Below are positions 8,927 through 23,315 of a stretch of DNA of 64,000 nt, piece by piece. Each line of letters begins with the position of its first letter. Positions within the stretch are counted from its first letter, which is position 1. A program made the position numbers and the translations under genes. Below the pieces are notes generated by a model. That model was not told the origin of the DNA. It was given only the letters and a program-made list of their open reading frames with translations, and did no database searches. Source of the DNA: Rhodoferax sp. TS-BS-61-7 (lineage in GTDB: Bacteria; Pseudomonadota; Gammaproteobacteria; Burkholderiales; Burkholderiaceae_C); the NCBI RefSeq assembly GCF_002943465.1, contig NZ_PTQY01000002.1:496001-560000 (forward strand). The letters run 5' to 3'.

Positions 8927-9751
8927 TTAGTCGCGCAGCAGGTCGTTCAGGCTGGTGGTCGAACGGGTCTTGGCATCCACCTTCTTGACAATGATGGCGG
9001 CGTACATGCTGTACTTGCCGTCGCCCTTGGGCAGGCTGCCGCTCACCACCACGGAGCCGGCAGGCACGCGGCCGTAGCTCACGGTGTCGGTCGCGCGGTC
9101 GTAAATGGGAGTGCTCTGGCCGATGTACACGCCCATGGAGATGACCGAGTTTTCTTCCACGATCACGCCTTCGACCACTTCGGAGCGCGCGCCCACAAAG
9201 CAGTTGTCTTCAATGATGGTGGGGCCGGCCTGCATGGGTTCCAGCACGCCGCCAATGCCCACGCCGCCAGACAAATGCACATGTTTGCCGATCTGCGCGC
9301 ACGAGCCCACGGTGGCCCAGGTGTCGACCATGGTGCCTTCGTCCACATAGGAGCCGATGTTGCAGTAAGAAGGCATCAGGATCACGCCCTTGCCCTGGAA
9401 GCTGCCGCGGCGCGCCACAGCGGGGGGCACCACGCGCACACCCGTGGCCTTGAGGGCTTCGGCGCTCATGCCGGCAAACTTGGTGGGTACCTTGTCGTAA
9501 AAGCCCAGGTCGCCGGACTGGATGATTTCGTTGTCCTTCAGGCGGAAGCTCAGCAGCACGGCCTTCTTGATCCACTGGTGGGTGGTCCACTGGCCCACGC
9601 CTTCACGGGTGGCCACGCGCAGGCGGCCGGCGTCCAGCTCGTTGAGCACATGCTCCACGGCGTCGCGCACTTCGGCGGAGGCAGAGGCGACGGAGATGTT
9701 GGCGCGGTCTTCCCACGCGGCTTCGATAACGGTTTGCAGTTGTTGGCTCAT
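8927..9751 (-). CDS. dapD: 2,3,4,5-tetrahydropyridine-2,6-dicarboxylate N-succinyltransferase DapD
   Basis: Left-handed beta-helix acyltransferase of 274 aa, the family's usual length, transferring succinyl from succinyl-CoA to tetrahydrodipicolinate. Hexapeptide repeats run through about 105-235 ([70 protein letters not shown]). It lies 34 bp downstream of dapC, which catalyses the next step but one partner reaction in the same branch, so co-transcription is likely. Confidence 0.97.
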   Translation of the reverse strand: MSQQLQTVIEAAWEDRANISVASASAEVRDAVEHVLNELDAGRLRVATREGVGQWTTHQWIKKAVLLSFRLKDNEIIQSGDLGFYDKVPTKFAGMSAEALKATGVRVVPPAVARRGSFQGKGVILMPSYCNIGSYVDEGTMVDTWATVGSCAQIGKHVHLSGGVGIGGVLEPMQAGPTIIEDNCFVGARSEVVEGVIVEENSVISMGVYIGQSTPIYDRATDTVSYGRVPAGSVVVSGSLPKGDGKYSMYAAIIVKKVDAKTRSTTSLNDLLRD

Positions 9752-9785
9752 AGGGCTTTTGAGAAGGGAAAAGGGGTTGAAAGAC

Positions 9786-11003
9786 TCAGGAAACTCGGGA
9801 TTTCACAAACTGGACGATGCGCTGCGCGGCTTCCACGCACTCGGCGGCTTCGGCCACCAGCGCCATGCGGATGCGCTGCGCTCCCGGGTTGCTGCCATGG
9901 GCCTCGCGGGCCAGGTAGCTGCCGGGCAGAACGGTCACATTGTATTGAGCGAGCAGGTCACGTGCGAAATCGGCATCACTGCCCTCAACCTTGGCCCACA
10001 AGTAAAAGCCGGCATCGGGCAGGGCCACGTCCATCACTTCGGCCAGCATGGGGGTCACTTGAGCGAACTTGGCGCGGTACTGCGCGCGGTTCTCCACCAC
10101 GTGGGCCTCGTCATCCCAAGCCGCCGCGCTGGCGGTTTGCACCACCATGCTCATGGCGCTGCCGTGGTAGGTGCGGTAGAGCAGGAACTGCTTGATCAGC
10201 TTGGCATCGCCCGCGCAAAAACCGCTGCGCATGCCTGGCACATTGCTGCGTTTGGACAGGCTGGTGAAGGACACTAGATTTTTGAAGTCGCTACGGCCCA
10301 GCTTGGCCGCGGCTTCCAGGCCACCCAGCGGCGGCTCATCGCGGAAGTAAATCTCGCTGTAACACTCGTCGGAGGCAATCACAAAGCCGTAGTGGTCGCT
10401 CAGCGCAAACAGCTTGGCCCATTCGGACAGCGGCATCACCGCACCGGCCGGGTTGCCGGGCGAGCACACATACAGCAGCTGGGTGCGAGCCCAAACGTCA
10501 GCCGGCACACTGTCCCAGTCCTGCGCAAAGTTGCGTTCGGGCACCGACGGCACAAAGTAGGGCTGGGCGCCGCACAGCAAGGCCGCGCCTTCGTAGATTT
10601 GGTAGAACGGGTTGGGGCACACCACTTGAACGGGCCCGCCCGCGTCGGCAAGCTCGGGGTTCACCACGGTCTGGGCAAAAGCAAACAGGGCTTCGCGCGA
10701 TCCGTTGATGGGCAGCACCTGGGTGGCCGCGTCCAACTGCAAACCATAACGACGCTCCAGCCAGCGCACCATCGAATTGCGCAACTTGGCATCACCCGCG
10801 GTGGCGGGGTAAACCGACAGGCCGCCGTCCGCACTGCCGATGGCATCGCAGTAGGCGTCTTTGATCAGGTCGGGGGTGGGGTGGCGTGGCTCGCCTATGC
10901 CCAGGCTGATGGGGTGGTAAGCGGGGTTGGGGGTGACGGCGGAGAACAGCTGGCGCAGGCGTTCAAAGGGGTACGCCTGCAGGCGCGACAAATTCGGGTT
11001 CAT
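9786..11003 (-). CDS. dapC: Succinyldiaminopimelate transaminase DapC
   Basis: PLP-dependent class I/II aminotransferase of 405 aa that forms N-succinyl-LL-diaminopimelate. PLP lysine in [15 protein letters not shown] (about 248-262), the [11 protein letters not shown] aspartate motif (about 215), the [10 protein letters not shown] asparagine motif (about 182) and the C-terminal [10 protein letters not shown] arginine are all present. First gene of dapC-dapD-pilU-dapE-prmB. Its ATG lies 8 nt after a GATAAT box without a Shine-Dalgarno sequence, so the mRNA may be leaderless. Confidence 0.94.
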   Translation of the reverse strand: MNPNLSRLQAYPFERLRQLFSAVTPNPAYHPISLGIGEPRHPTPDLIKDAYCDAIGSADGGLSVYPATAGDAKLRNSMVRWLERRYGLQLDAATQVLPINGSREALFAFAQTVVNPELADAGGPVQVVCPNPFYQIYEGAALLCGAQPYFVPSVPERNFAQDWDSVPADVWARTQLLYVCSPGNPAGAVMPLSEWAKLFALSDHYGFVIASDECYSEIYFRDEPPLGGLEAAAKLGRSDFKNLVSFTSLSKRSNVPGMRSGFCAGDAKLIKQFLLYRTYHGSAMSMVVQTASAAAWDDEAHVVENRAQYRAKFAQVTPMLAEVMDVALPDAGFYLWAKVEGSDADFARDLLAQYNVTVLPGSYLAREAHGSNPGAQRIRMALVAEAAECVEAAQRIVQFVKSRVS

Positions 11004-11011
11004 GGGGCGGC

Positions 11012-11017
11012 ATTATC
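11012..11017 (-). promoter_or_regulatory. Putative -10 box of dapC (leaderless layout)
   Basis: GATAAT on the minus strand, with exactly 8 nt (GCCGCCCC) before the dapC ATG. A start 6-8 nt after the -10 would fall at or next to the A of ATG. The same box and spacing occur before map and rlhA. No clear -35. Confidence 0.5.
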
Positions 11018-11205
11018 CCCTGAGTCTCTGGCGTGTTCGGGCCGCGCGCCGCTGGCAAGGCCGCCGTTTTCAGGCTGTAACGTTTGCCAGCCCGGGCGTG
11101 CCGGGTGGCGCCCCTGCTACACAGTATCATCGGGGGCCATTCGTCAGCCACCGCTGACTGATTAATCCAATGAAATCAACTGCTTAGAGCAGGTACCACC
11201 GATCC

Positions 11206-14200
11206 GTGCGCCTTAATTCCATCAAGTTATCCGGCTTCAAGTCCTTTGCGGAGCCCACCAACTTCCTGTTGCCGGGGCAACTGGTGGGCGTGGTGGGCCC
11301 CAACGGTTGTGGCAAATCCAACATCATGGATGCGGTGCGCTGGGTGCTGGGCGAAAGCAAGGCGTCGGAGCTGCGTGGCGAATCCATGCAGGACGTGATC
11401 TTCAACGGCACCACCACGCGCAAGCCGGCCAGCCGCTCCAGCGTGGAACTGGTGTTTGACAACGCCGACCACCGTGCTGGCGGCCAGTGGGGCCAGTTTG
11501 GCGAAATCGCCGTCAAACGTGTGCTCACGCGCGACGGCACCAGCAGCTACTTCATCAACAACCAGCCCGTGCGCCGCCGCGACGTGCAAGACGTGTTCTT
11601 GGGCACCGGCCTGGGCCCACGCGCCTACGCCATCATTGGCCAGGGCACGATTTCCCGCATCATCGAGTCCAAGCCCGAAGAGCTGCGCCTGTTTCTTGAA
11701 GAAGCCGCGGGTGTGTCCAAATACAAAGAGCGCCGCCGCGAGACCGAAAACCGCCTGTCCGACACCCGCGAAAACCTGACCCGCGTGGACGATATCCTGC
11801 GCGAGCTCAATACCAACCTCGAAAAGCTCGAAAAGCAGGCCGAGGTGGCCGCCAAATACAACGCGCTGCAATCCGAAGTCACGCAGAAGCAACACCAGCA
11901 ATGGTTCTTGAAGCGTGCCGAAGCCCTGGCCGACCAGGCCAAGGTCCAGTCCGAAGGGCTGGCAGCGGTCAACGCGCTCGAATCGCGCATGGCCGACCTG
12001 CGCCACATCGAGGCCGACCTCGAAACCGTGCGCCAAGCCCACTACGCGGCCGGTGACCAGGTCAACCAGGCCCAGGGGCTGCTGTACGAAGCCAGCACCG
12101 ATGTGGGCCGCCTGGAAGCCGAAATCCGCTTTGTGGTCGAAGGCCGCCAGCGCGTGGAGCAGCGCCTGGTGACGCTGAAAGACCAGATTGCTGAATGGGC
12201 CGTGCGCCGCGACGATGCACAGGCCGAGATTGAACGCCTGGCCGAACTGGCCGCCTTGGGCGAAGAACAAACCGAGCTGCTGGCCGCCCAGGTGGAAGAG
12301 CAAGCCATGCAGCTGCCGGACATGGAAGAAGCCGTGGCCAAGGCGCAAAGCGCTGCCAACGACCAGCGTGGCAGCGTGGTGCAGGTGCAGCAACAGATCC
12401 AGGTGCTGGCCGCGGAGCAACGCAGCATCGAAGAACAAAGCCGCCAGCTCAACACCCGCCGCGACCGCCTGATGACAGACCGCAACGCGCTGTCCGCCCC
12501 CGACGAAGCGCGCCTGGTCAACCTGCAGGAGCAGCTGGAAGCCGCACAAGAAGCCAACCAGATTGCCGATGCCCGTCTGCACGAGTTGCAGGAGTCGGTG
12601 CCGCAACTCGACGAAGCCCGCCGCACCCAGCAGCAAGCCGTGAACGACGAGTCTGCCAAGCAGGCCGACTTCTCGGCCCGCCTGGAGGCGCTGAAAGCCT
12701 TGCAAGAGAAGGTGAAGACCGACGGCAAGCTGCAACCCTGGCTGGCCAAGCATGGCCTGGGCCATTTGCAGGGGCTGTGGACGCGCATCCACATTGAACA
12801 AGGCTGGGAAAACGCACTGGAAGGCGCACTGCGTGAACGCCTGGGCGCGCTGGAAGTGTCGCGATTGGAGATGCTGCGCGCCTTTGCGGTGGATGCGCCT
12901 CCCGCCAAGTTGGCCTTCTACACCCCACCCTCGGCTGCCGCACCCGAGCGAGCCAGTTCCTTGCCCCGTCTGTCCGACTTGCTGCGGGTGAACGATGCCG
13001 GCCAAAAGGCCGTGTTGACCGACTGGCTGCAGGGCTGCTACACCGCCGCCACGTTTGAAGATGCCTTGGCCCAGCGCGACAAGCTGCAGGCTGGCGAGAG
13101 TATCTACGTGAAGTCCGGCCATGTGGTCACGGCGCACAGCGTGAGTTTTTATGCGCAGGACAGCGAACAGGCAGGCCTGTTAGCCCGTGCGCAAGAGATT
13201 GAAAACCTGGAAAAGCAGCTGCGTGCCCAGCAGCTGATTGCCGACGAATCTCGCGTAGCCCTGAGCCGCGCCGAAAGTGCCTATGCCGAGAGCGCCCAGC
13301 GCTTGGTCGGCGTGCGCCGCGAAGCCGCAGAAACGCAAAGCCGCGCCCATGAGCTGCAGGTAGAGACGCTACGCCTGACCCAAATCCTGGAGCAAACCCG
13401 GGCGCGCAGCGCGCAGATCGAAGCCGATATGGCCGAGGTGGAAGCCCAGCTGGACGACCTGCAGGAACGCCGTGTGGAGGCCGAGGGCCGATTCGAGTCG
13501 CTGGACATGCAGTTGGCCGACAGCCAGGAGCGCCATGCCCAGTTGGAAGAACGTGTGATCGAAGGCCAGCGCAAGCTGGTGCAGTGCCGCGAGCAGCAGC
13601 GCAGCCTGGAGCGCCAGGCGCAAGAGGCCCAGTTTGCCCAGCGCAGCCTGCAGGCGCGTAACGCGGAACTGTCGCGTGCCATTGAAACGGCGGCACAGCA
13701 AACACAAAATATTCTGTCGGAAGAGCAACGCGCGCAAGAAGAAATGGCGCGCCTGACCGATGCCGCTGCCCAGGCTGGCCTGCAAAACGCGCTGGCCCTG
13801 AAGCTGGAACGCGAACAGGCCCTGGGTGCCAAGCGCAGCGAATACGACGACCTGACCGCCAAGCTGCGCGCTAGCGACGAGCGCCGCATGCAACTGGAGC
13901 GTGAGCTGGAGCCGCTGCGCCAGCGCATCACCGAATTCCAGCTGAAGGAACAAGCTGCGCGCCTGGGCTTTGAGCAATTTGAAGCCCAATTGGTGGACGC
14001 CCAGGCCGATCTGGCAGCGATTGAGCAAAGCATCAAAGACGGGAATGTGCGCCTGTTCGGCATGCAGGGCGACATCGACCGCTTGCACCGCGAGATTGCC
14101 GCGCTGGGTGCCGTCAACCTGGCCGCGCTGGACGAACTGGCCGCCGCGCGCGAACGCAAGCAGTTCCTGGACATGCAAAACGTGGATCTGACCCAGGCCA

Positions 14201-14721
14201 TGAACACGCTGGAAGACGCGATCCGCAAGATTGACGCCGAAACTCGCGAGCTGCTGTCCGGCACCTTCGATCAGGTGAACATGCACTTTGGCCGTATGTT
14301 CCCCGAGCTATTTGGCGGTGGCAATGCGCGCCTGGTGATTACCGGCGACGAGATTCTGGATTCCGGCGTGCAGGTGATTGCGCAGCCGCCTGGCAAAAAG
14401 AACCAGACCATCCACCTGCTGTCGGGTGGCGAAAAGGCGCTGACCGCGATTGCGCTGGTGTTCGCCATCTTCCAGCTCAACCCCGCGCCGTTCTGTTTGC
14501 TGGACGAGGTGGACGCGCCGCTGGACGATGCCAACACCGAACGTTATGCCAAGCTGGTCTCCAGCATGAGCAAGAGCACGCAGTTCCTGTTCATCAGCCA
14601 CAACAAGATTGCCATGGAAATGGCCGAGCAACTGATTGGCGTGACCATGCAGGAGCAGGGCGTTTCCCGTATCGTGGCCGTGGACATGGAGTCCGCTGTC
14701 ACCCTGGCTGAACTGGCCTGA
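11206..14721 (+). CDS. smc: Chromosome segregation protein SMC
   Basis: Chromosome-condensing ATPase of 1171 aa. The N-terminal head has Walker A GPNGCGKSN (about 31-39) and RGESMQDVIFNG. Two very long Q/E/R/A-rich coiled coils (about 170-500 and 660-1000) flank a hinge (about 505-650). The C-terminal head carries the signature LLSGGEKALTAIAL, Walker B CLLDEVDAPLDD and the D-loop. The start is GTG at 11206, which gives the family-typical MRLNSIKLSGFKSF; no in-frame ATG fits. It is followed by zipA and ligA. ScpA and ScpB are not in the window. Confidence 0.97.
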   Translation: MRLNSIKLSGFKSFAEPTNFLLPGQLVGVVGPNGCGKSNIMDAVRWVLGESKASELRGESMQDVIFNGTTTRKPASRSSVELVFDNADHRAGGQWGQFGEIAVKRVLTRDGTSSYFINNQPVRRRDVQDVFLGTGLGPRAYAIIGQGTISRIIESKPEELRLFLEEAAGVSKYKERRRETENRLSDTRENLTRVDDILRELNTNLEKLEKQAEVAAKYNALQSEVTQKQHQQWFLKRAEALADQAKVQSEGLAAVNALESRMADLRHIEADLETVRQAHYAAGDQVNQAQGLLYEASTDVGRLEAEIRFVVEGRQRVEQRLVTLKDQIAEWAVRRDDAQAEIERLAELAALGEEQTELLAAQVEEQAMQLPDMEEAVAKAQSAANDQRGSVVQVQQQIQVLAAEQRSIEEQSRQLNTRRDRLMTDRNALSAPDEARLVNLQEQLEAAQEANQIADARLHELQESVPQLDEARRTQQQAVNDESAKQADFSARLEALKALQEKVKTDGKLQPWLAKHGLGHLQGLWTRIHIEQGWENALEGALRERLGALEVSRLEMLRAFAVDAPPAKLAFYTPPSAAAPERASSLPRLSDLLRVNDAGQKAVLTDWLQGCYTAATFEDALAQRDKLQAGESIYVKSGHVVTAHSVSFYAQDSEQAGLLARAQEIENLEKQLRAQQLIADESRVALSRAESAYAESAQRLVGVRREAAETQSRAHELQVETLRLTQILEQTRARSAQIEADMAEVEAQLDDLQERRVEAEGRFESLDMQLADSQERHAQLEERVIEGQRKLVQCREQQRSLERQAQEAQFAQRSLQARNAELSRAIETAAQQTQNILSEEQRAQEEMARLTDAAAQAGLQNALALKLEREQALGAKRSEYDDLTAKLRASDERRMQLERELEPLRQRITEFQLKEQAARLGFEQFEAQLVDAQADLAAIEQSIKDGNVRLFGMQGDIDRLHREIAALGAVNLAALDELAAARERKQFLDMQNVDLTQAMNTLEDAIRKIDAETRELLSGTFDQVNMHFGRMFPELFGGGNARLVITGDEILDSGVQVIAQPPGKKNQTIHLLSGGEKALTAIALVFAIFQLNPAPFCLLDEVDAPLDDANTERYAKLVSSMSKSTQFLFISHNKIAMEMAEQLIGVTMQEQGVSRIVAVDMESAVTLAELA

Positions 14722-14763
14722 CCTGCGGAGCGCCTCTCCCGCAACCCATACAAGATTCCAACG

Positions 14764-17911
<3,148 letters not shown>

Positions 17912-17930
17912 CCGCACTGTGCCCCGTGGC

Positions 17931-18356
17931 TCAGGCCTGGGTGGGCAGGGATTCCGGCCGCCGCCACAGCCAAGTCAGCACCGTGGCCATGCAGGCAATG
18001 GCAGCTACGGCGACCCACAGCTTGGGAACCGTGAGCAGCAACAACACTGCGCTGGCGGACATAACCCCGGTGGCGCCCCATTTGGCCTTGCGACTGACCA
18101 CACCGCCCTGGCGCCAGTCGCGCAGCATCTGGCCAAACAGGCGGTGCTGTTCCAGCCAGGCCAGCAGGCGCGGGGAGCTACGGGCTGCTGCCCATGCGGC
18201 CAGCAAAATGAAGGGCGTGGTGGGCAGCACCGGCAAAAACATGCCCAGAAAACCGAGTGCCAGACTCACCACCGCCAGCGCGCGCAACAGCCACTGCAGC
18301 CAGCGTGGTAGCGGTGGGTGTGCTGTGGCGGGTGGGGGATTGGGTGGCACAAACAT
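17931..18356 (-). CDS. YbaN family (DUF454) inner-membrane protein
   Basis: Small membrane protein of 141 aa of unknown function. Transmembrane segments at about 22-40 ([19 protein letters not shown]) and 100-130, with the family hallmark [27 protein letters not shown] at 38-64 followed by W-x-E-x-H. The ATG at 18356 was chosen because upstream frame extends antisense into def. It is divergent from def with 36 bp between the starts. CACAAT lies 7 nt before the ATG, which may be another near-leaderless promoter. Confidence 0.85.
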   Translation of the reverse strand: MFVPPNPPPATAHPPLPRWLQWLLRALAVVSLALGFLGMFLPVLPTTPFILLAAWAAARSSPRLLAWLEQHRLFGQMLRDWRQGGVVSRKAKWGATGVMSASAVLLLLTVPKLWVAVAAIACMATVLTWLWRRPESLPTQA

Positions 18357-18392
18357 GCCCCGGATTGTGCCGGGCGAACAGAAAGGCAAACC

Positions 18393-18932
18393 ATGACAGT
18401 GCGTGAAATTTTGAAGATGGGCGACCCACGCCTGCTGCGCGTGGCGCAACCGGTAACCGCATTCGACAGCGATGCCTTGCACCTGTTGATCACCGACCTG
18501 CTGGACACCATGCGGGCCGCCAACGGGGCTGGATTGGCGGCGCCGCAGATCGGCGTGGACCTGCAGCTCGTGATTTTTGGCTCCAACGACCGCAACCCGC
18601 GCTACCCGGACCGCCCCATTGTGCCGCCCACGGTGTTGTGCAACCCGGTCATCACGCCTTTGGGCGAGGCCGAGGAAAGCGACTGGGAAGGCTGCCTGTC
18701 GGTGCCGGGCTTGCGCGGCTTGGTGCCACGCTGGTCGCACATTCGCTACACCGGGTTTGACCAGTATGGCGACGCCATCGACCGCACGGTGGATGGCTTC
18801 CACGCCCGTGTGGTGCAGCACGAATGTGACCACCTGTGGGGCAAGCTCTACCCCATGCGCATGCGTGACTTCAGCCAGTTTGGCTACACCGAGGTGCTGT
18901 TCCCCGGGATCGCGGCTGCAGAAGACGATTGA
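18393..18932 (+). CDS. def: Peptide deformylase
   Basis: Metalloenzyme of 179 aa that removes the N-formyl group from nascent proteins. The three conserved motifs are present: [11 protein letters not shown] (about 44-54), [11 protein letters not shown] (about 95-105, metal Cys) and QHECDHLWG (about 140-148, two metal His and catalytic Glu). The ATG at 18393 follows AGAAAGGCAAACC. It is a solo gene here, not with fmt, so it may be a secondary deformylase. Confidence 0.95.
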   Translation: MTVREILKMGDPRLLRVAQPVTAFDSDALHLLITDLLDTMRAANGAGLAAPQIGVDLQLVIFGSNDRNPRYPDRPIVPPTVLCNPVITPLGEAEESDWEGCLSVPGLRGLVPRWSHIRYTGFDQYGDAIDRTVDGFHARVVQHECDHLWGKLYPMRMRDFSQFGYTEVLFPGIAAAEDD

Positions 18933-18943
18933 GGCGGTGGGTT

Positions 18944-19006
18944 GCTATTTAATTAGTAGCTGCTTGCGCATATTCCACGAGGGCTAGGGCCCTAAAAGAC
19001 TATAAA
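18944..19006 (+). repeat. Family-1 dispersed repeat, intergenic reference copy
   Basis: GCTATTTAATTAGTAGCTGC, then TTGCGCATATTCCACGAGGG, then CTAGGGCCCTAAAAGACTAT. Lies between def and the diguanylate cyclase gene. With the copy at 57848 it gives the family consensus. Confidence 0.88.
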
Positions 19007-19086
19007 CCCACGGGTTTGTATCAGGGTGGCGCACAGGCGCATTTGGCGCTAAGCTGAGGCACCATGATGCACGTCTGGTTCCACCC

Positions 19087-20715
19087 ATGAGCGAGCCCGG
19101 TCGCCCCCTGTTGGCCGGTCTGGGTATTGGCCCCCGGATCGTGGTGGTGTTTGCGTTGGTGTTTGGTTGCATGGGTAGCCTGGGCTTGCTGCTGATGAAA
19201 AACAGCCTGCTGCCCACTTTTGACAACATGGAGCGCAACTTTGCGCTGGACAGCGCCAAGCGCGTGGTCAGCGGCTTTGACGAGCAGATGTCGACCGTGA
19301 GCGCGCTCAACCACGACTGGGCGTTTTGGGATCAGCTCTACCGCCACATGCAACGGCCCGACACCGTCTTCGAGCGCAGCAATATTGGCCAAGAGGCTAT
19401 GCAAAGCTCCAACCTCCATGCCATTTTGCTGATGAATCTGCAGGGCCAGGTGCATGGCTTTGGCGCCCGGGCGTTTGGCGGTGGCACCGTGGCCCAGGCG
19501 GGGGATCTGGTGGCCCCACTGCTGCGGCGTTGGGCCAGGCAGCCGCAGCAAGCGGGGCGTACTGCGTGTGGCCTGGCGCGCCTGCAAAACGCGCTGTGCG
19601 TGGTCTGCTGGACCGGCATTGTGCAAAGCAACGGCATGGGCCCGGCGGTGGGAACGGTGGTGATGGCGCGCGAACTGGATGCCCGCACGCTGGAGGTGAT
19701 GGCCCAGTACGCCGGCGCGGCCTTCACGGTCGAGAACACGGCCGCCCAGCCGGCCGAGACCGAGGTGGCCGCTGTGGCTTGGAAGCTGCCCGATTTCAAC
19801 TACCTCCAACACGGCGACTTGCAGGCGCAGTTTGCGCCCGAAGCCATTACCCTGAAGTACCTGTTGCAGGACCTGGAGGCCCAACCGCTGGCCTGGGTGC
19901 GCATCCACATGGACCGCAAGCTCATGGCACAGGGCCAGCGCGTGATCAAGGACGTGCTGGTGCAGCTGGCCGTGGTGGCCCTGGCCACCGGCTTGGTGCT
20001 GCTGATCACGGTGCACTGGTGGCTGGTGCGCCCGATTGCCCGTTTGCGCCTGGATGTGGCTGAACTCAGCGCCACCCGGCGCTGGGAGCAAACCTTGGCC
20101 TACGACCGGCCGGATGAAATTGGCGCCCTGACCCAGGGCATCAACGGCCTGCTGGCGGTGCTGCGGGAGCAGGTCGGCACGCTGGAAACACTCTCCAGCA
20201 CCGATGCACTCACCGGCATTGCCAACCGCCGCCAGTTTGACGAGCGCCTGGCCCACGAGCTGGTGCGCTTGGGGCGGCGTACAGAGCCTTTGTCTTTGTT
20301 GCTGCTGGATGTAGACCACTTCAAGCTCTACAACGACCGTTATGGCCACCCCGAGGGGGACGCGGTGTTGCGCCAGCTAGGCGCCTTGTTGCGCGCGAGT
20401 TGCCGTCAGCAAGATTTGCCGGCCCGCCTGGGCGGCGAAGAGTTTGCCCTGCTGCTGCCCGATACCGGCGATGCCGGTGCTGCTGCCATGGCCGACAAGG
20501 TCATGAAAGCACTGGCTGCGTTGGCCATACGTCACGACAGCTCCCCCACAGCCCCCCATGTCACGGTCAGCATTGGCATTGCCACTTGGTCTACCGTGCT
20601 GGCGGGTGGGCCGGCGGAGTTGTTTGCCCAGGCCGACAAGGCGCTGTACGCGGCCAAACACGGTGGACGCATGCGGGCCTGCGTGTACGGCACGCCTGCA
20701 GTGCCTAGGCTTTGA
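19087..20715 (+). CDS. Diguanylate cyclase with periplasmic CHASE4 sensor and HAMP
   Basis: Membrane enzyme of 542 aa predicted to make c-di-GMP. TM1 at about 17-38 ([20 protein letters not shown]), a CHASE4-type periplasmic domain (about 50-270, with [14 protein letters not shown], typical of CHASE4), TM2 at about 295-315, a HAMP linker and a GGDEF domain (about 370-535). The catalytic motif is GGEEF in [15 protein letters not shown] product-inhibition I-site RQQD lies five residues before it, so feedback control should be intact. The gene end overlaps the end of convergent glnD by 11 bp. Confidence 0.93.
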   Translation: MSEPGRPLLAGLGIGPRIVVVFALVFGCMGSLGLLLMKNSLLPTFDNMERNFALDSAKRVVSGFDEQMSTVSALNHDWAFWDQLYRHMQRPDTVFERSNIGQEAMQSSNLHAILLMNLQGQVHGFGARAFGGGTVAQAGDLVAPLLRRWARQPQQAGRTACGLARLQNALCVVCWTGIVQSNGMGPAVGTVVMARELDARTLEVMAQYAGAAFTVENTAAQPAETEVAAVAWKLPDFNYLQHGDLQAQFAPEAITLKYLLQDLEAQPLAWVRIHMDRKLMAQGQRVIKDVLVQLAVVALATGLVLLITVHWWLVRPIARLRLDVAELSATRRWEQTLAYDRPDEIGALTQGINGLLAVLREQVGTLETLSSTDALTGIANRRQFDERLAHELVRLGRRTEPLSLLLLDVDHFKLYNDRYGHPEGDAVLRQLGALLRASCRQQDLPARLGGEEFALLLPDTGDAGAAAMADKVMKALAALAIRHDSSPTAPHVTVSIGIATWSTVLAGGPAELFAQADKALYAAKHGGRMRACVYGTPAVPRL

Positions 20716-23302
20716 GGGCGTCCAGCAGCTCGGTTTCGATCTCGATCTGCGCGCGGTTGTGCTGCAGCTGCGGGCCGTGGATGAGAAAGGTATCTTCGAC
20801 ACGTTCACCCAGTGTGGCCACCTTGGCCAGCTGCACCACGATGTTGTGGCGCGCCAGAACGCGGGCTACGCTGTAGAGCAGGCCCAGCCGGTCGCTGGCC
20901 GAGATATTGAGCAGCCAGCGCTGCGCTTTTTCGTCGGGCTTGAGCGACACACGCGGCGCGATCGGGAAACTCTTGACCCGGCGTGAGACCCGGCCCCGGC
21001 TGGGCGCTGGCAGGGGGCCAGCCTCGGCAATGGCCTGCGACAGGCCGGTTTCCAGCAGGCTGGTCATCTCGCGGTAGTGCTCGTCCATGTCGGCCGTGGT
21101 CACCACTTGGAAGGTGTCCAGCGCATAACCCTGGTGGGTGGTGTGGACGCGTGCATCCAGAATGCTGAAGCCACCCTGGTCAAAGTAGCCACAGATGCGG
21201 GCAAACAAATCGGGCTGGTCTTGGGTGTAGACCAGCACCTGAAGGCCTTCGCCCACGGGCGAGCGGCGGGCCCGCACGATGGGCTGGGGGGTGCCCACAT
21301 GGCGCGAGAGTTGTTTGGTGTGCCAGGCAATGTCGGCTGCGTCGTGGCGCATGAAATAACTCACGTCCAGCGTGTCCCACAGCGGCTTGTGCGCCTCAAA
21401 CGGCATGGCGTACAGCGCAATCATCACCAAGGCTTCCCGTTTGCGGGCCTCCACCTCGGCATCGGGGTCGGGCGCACGGCCACCCAACACGCGGGCGGTG
21501 TATTTGTACAGGTCTTCCAGCAGCTTGCCCTTCCAGGCGTTCCACACCTTGGGGCTGGTGCCGCGGATGTCGGCCACGGTCAGCAGGTACAGCGCGGTCA
21601 GGTAACGTTCGTTGCCCACCCGCTTGGCAAACGCGGCAATCACCTCAGGGTCCGACAGGTCGGACTTCTGCGCAATGCGGCTCATGGTCAGGTGCTCGCC
21701 GACCAGAAACTCGATGAGTTGGGAATCTTCGGCGGCAATGCCATGCTGTTTGCAGAAGCGGCGTGCCTCGTCCACGCCCAGCTCCGAGTGGTCGCCACCG
21801 CGGCCTTTGGCAATGTCGTGGAACAGTGCGGCCACGTACAAAATCCAGGGCTTGTCCCAACCCGAGGCCAGTTGCGAGCAAAACGGATATTCATGCGCAT
21901 GCTCCCCCATGAAGAAGCGCCGCGCATTGCGCAGCACCATCAGGATGTGCTGGTCCACGGTGTAGACGTGGAACAGGTCGTGCTGCATCTGGCCCACGAT
22001 CTTGCGGAACACCCAGAGGTAACGCCCCAGCACCGAGGTCTGGTTCATCAGGCGCATGGCATGGGTAATGCCTTCGGGCGCCTGCATGATTTGCAGGAAG
22101 GTGGCACGGTTGACCGGGTCGCTGCGGAACTTGGCGTCCATCAGGTCACGTGCGTTGTACAGCGCGCGCAGTGTGCGGGCCGACAGGCCTTTCACGCCAA
22201 CCGTGGTCTGGTAGATCAGAAAGGTTTCCAGAATCGCGTGCGGGTTGCGGCGGTACAGGTCGTCGCTGGCCACGTCGATCATGCCGGCCTTGTCGTTGAA
22301 ATGCGCATTGATACGGCGTGGCGCATGGGTGGAGGGGTTGAGCCGCTCCTCAATGTTCAACAACAAAATCTGGTTGAGCTGGGTCACCGCTTTGGCAGCC
22401 CAGTAATACCGCTTCATCAGCGCTTCGCTGGCGCGCACAAAGTTGCGTTTGTTCGGGTCGGGCGCCAGGGTGATGTAGCCAAACGACTCGGCCACAGCGG
22501 TCTGCATGTCAAAGATCAGGCGGTCTTCACGCCGGTTGGCAATCAGGTGCAGGCGCGCGCGAATCAGCAGCAGCAGGGTCTCGTTGCGTTGGATCTGCTT
22601 GACCTCGAAATCCGTCGCCAGGCCGCTGGCCGCTAGGTCGGCCCAGTCCTTGCCATAGCCCGCCGCCTTGGCCACCCACAAGATCACCTGCAGGTCGCGC
22701 AGGCCACCGGGCGACTCTTTGCAATTGGGCTCCAGCGAGTAGGGCGTGTCTTCAAACTTGGTGTGGCGCTGGCGCATTTCCAGCGTTTTGGCCACAAAAA
22801 ATGCCTTGGGGTCCATGGCCGCAAAAAAGGCCTGCTGGAACTGGGTCACCAGCGCCTGGTTGCCCGTGATGAGGCGGCACTCCAGCAGCGCGGTTTGCAC
22901 CGTCACGTCTTTTTCGGCCTCGGCCAGGCAGTCGGCCAGGGTGCGCACGCTGGAGCCAATTTCCAGGCCCACGTCCCAGCAGCTACCAATAAAGGCTTCG
23001 ATTTTCTTCTTGAGTTCGCTATCAAACTCGGGCGACTGGCCGTCGGGCAGCAGCACCAGCACGTCCACATCCGAGTGCGGGAACAGCTCGCCGCGTCCAA
23101 AACCGCCCACTGCCAGCAAGGCAAAGGGTTCACCCAGGCCAGCCTGCTGCCACAGGCGCACCAGCACGCTGTCGGTAAGCTGGGACATGCGTTGCAGCAC
23201 CTTGCGCACGGCGCGCCCGGTCGATTGGGGCGCCGCAATGGTTTGCAGCAACTGCGCTTTGTGCGCGCGGTACTCGGCGCGCAGGGCCTGCAGCTCGGTC
23301 AT
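20705..23302 (-). CDS. glnD: Bifunctional [protein-PII] uridylyltransferase GlnD
   Basis: Nitrogen-status sensor of 865 aa that uridylylates PII when glutamine is low and deuridylylates it when glutamine is high. The nucleotidyltransferase motif [19 protein letters not shown] is at about 67-85. The HD domain (about 435-570) has the [15 protein letters not shown] motif. Two C-terminal ACT domains sense glutamine (from about 690 and 800). It begins 13 bp after the map stop, so the two genes form an operon. Confidence 0.97.
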   Translation of the reverse strand: MTELQALRAEYRAHKAQLLQTIAAPQSTGRAVRKVLQRMSQLTDSVLVRLWQQAGLGEPFALLAVGGFGRGELFPHSDVDVLVLLPDGQSPEFDSELKKKIEAFIGSCWDVGLEIGSSVRTLADCLAEAEKDVTVQTALLECRLITGNQALVTQFQQAFFAAMDPKAFFVAKTLEMRQRHTKFEDTPYSLEPNCKESPGGLRDLQVILWVAKAAGYGKDWADLAASGLATDFEVKQIQRNETLLLLIRARLHLIANRREDRLIFDMQTAVAESFGYITLAPDPNKRNFVRASEALMKRYYWAAKAVTQLNQILLLNIEERLNPSTHAPRRINAHFNDKAGMIDVASDDLYRRNPHAILETFLIYQTTVGVKGLSARTLRALYNARDLMDAKFRSDPVNRATFLQIMQAPEGITHAMRLMNQTSVLGRYLWVFRKIVGQMQHDLFHVYTVDQHILMVLRNARRFFMGEHAHEYPFCSQLASGWDKPWILYVAALFHDIAKGRGGDHSELGVDEARRFCKQHGIAAEDSQLIEFLVGEHLTMSRIAQKSDLSDPEVIAAFAKRVGNERYLTALYLLTVADIRGTSPKVWNAWKGKLLEDLYKYTARVLGGRAPDPDAEVEARKREALVMIALYAMPFEAHKPLWDTLDVSYFMRHDAADIAWHTKQLSRHVGTPQPIVRARRSPVGEGLQVLVYTQDQPDLFARICGYFDQGGFSILDARVHTTHQGYALDTFQVVTTADMDEHYREMTSLLETGLSQAIAEAGPLPAPSRGRVSRRVKSFPIAPRVSLKPDEKAQRWLLNISASDRLGLLYSVARVLARHNIVVQLAKVATLGERVEDTFLIHGPQLQHNRAQIEIETELLDALKA

Positions 23303-23315
23303 GGGGTTTGGGAAC

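Noticed and set aside
11227..13137. 636-codon open frame antisense to smc
   Set aside because: It is a shadow of the smc coiled-coil codons; composition (His/Leu/Gln-rich, no family motifs) is not that of a protein.
11206..14721. Periodic Q/E/R-rich codons in smc as a DNA repeat
   Set aside because: This is the expected heptad pattern of SMC coiled coils, not a nucleotide repeat.
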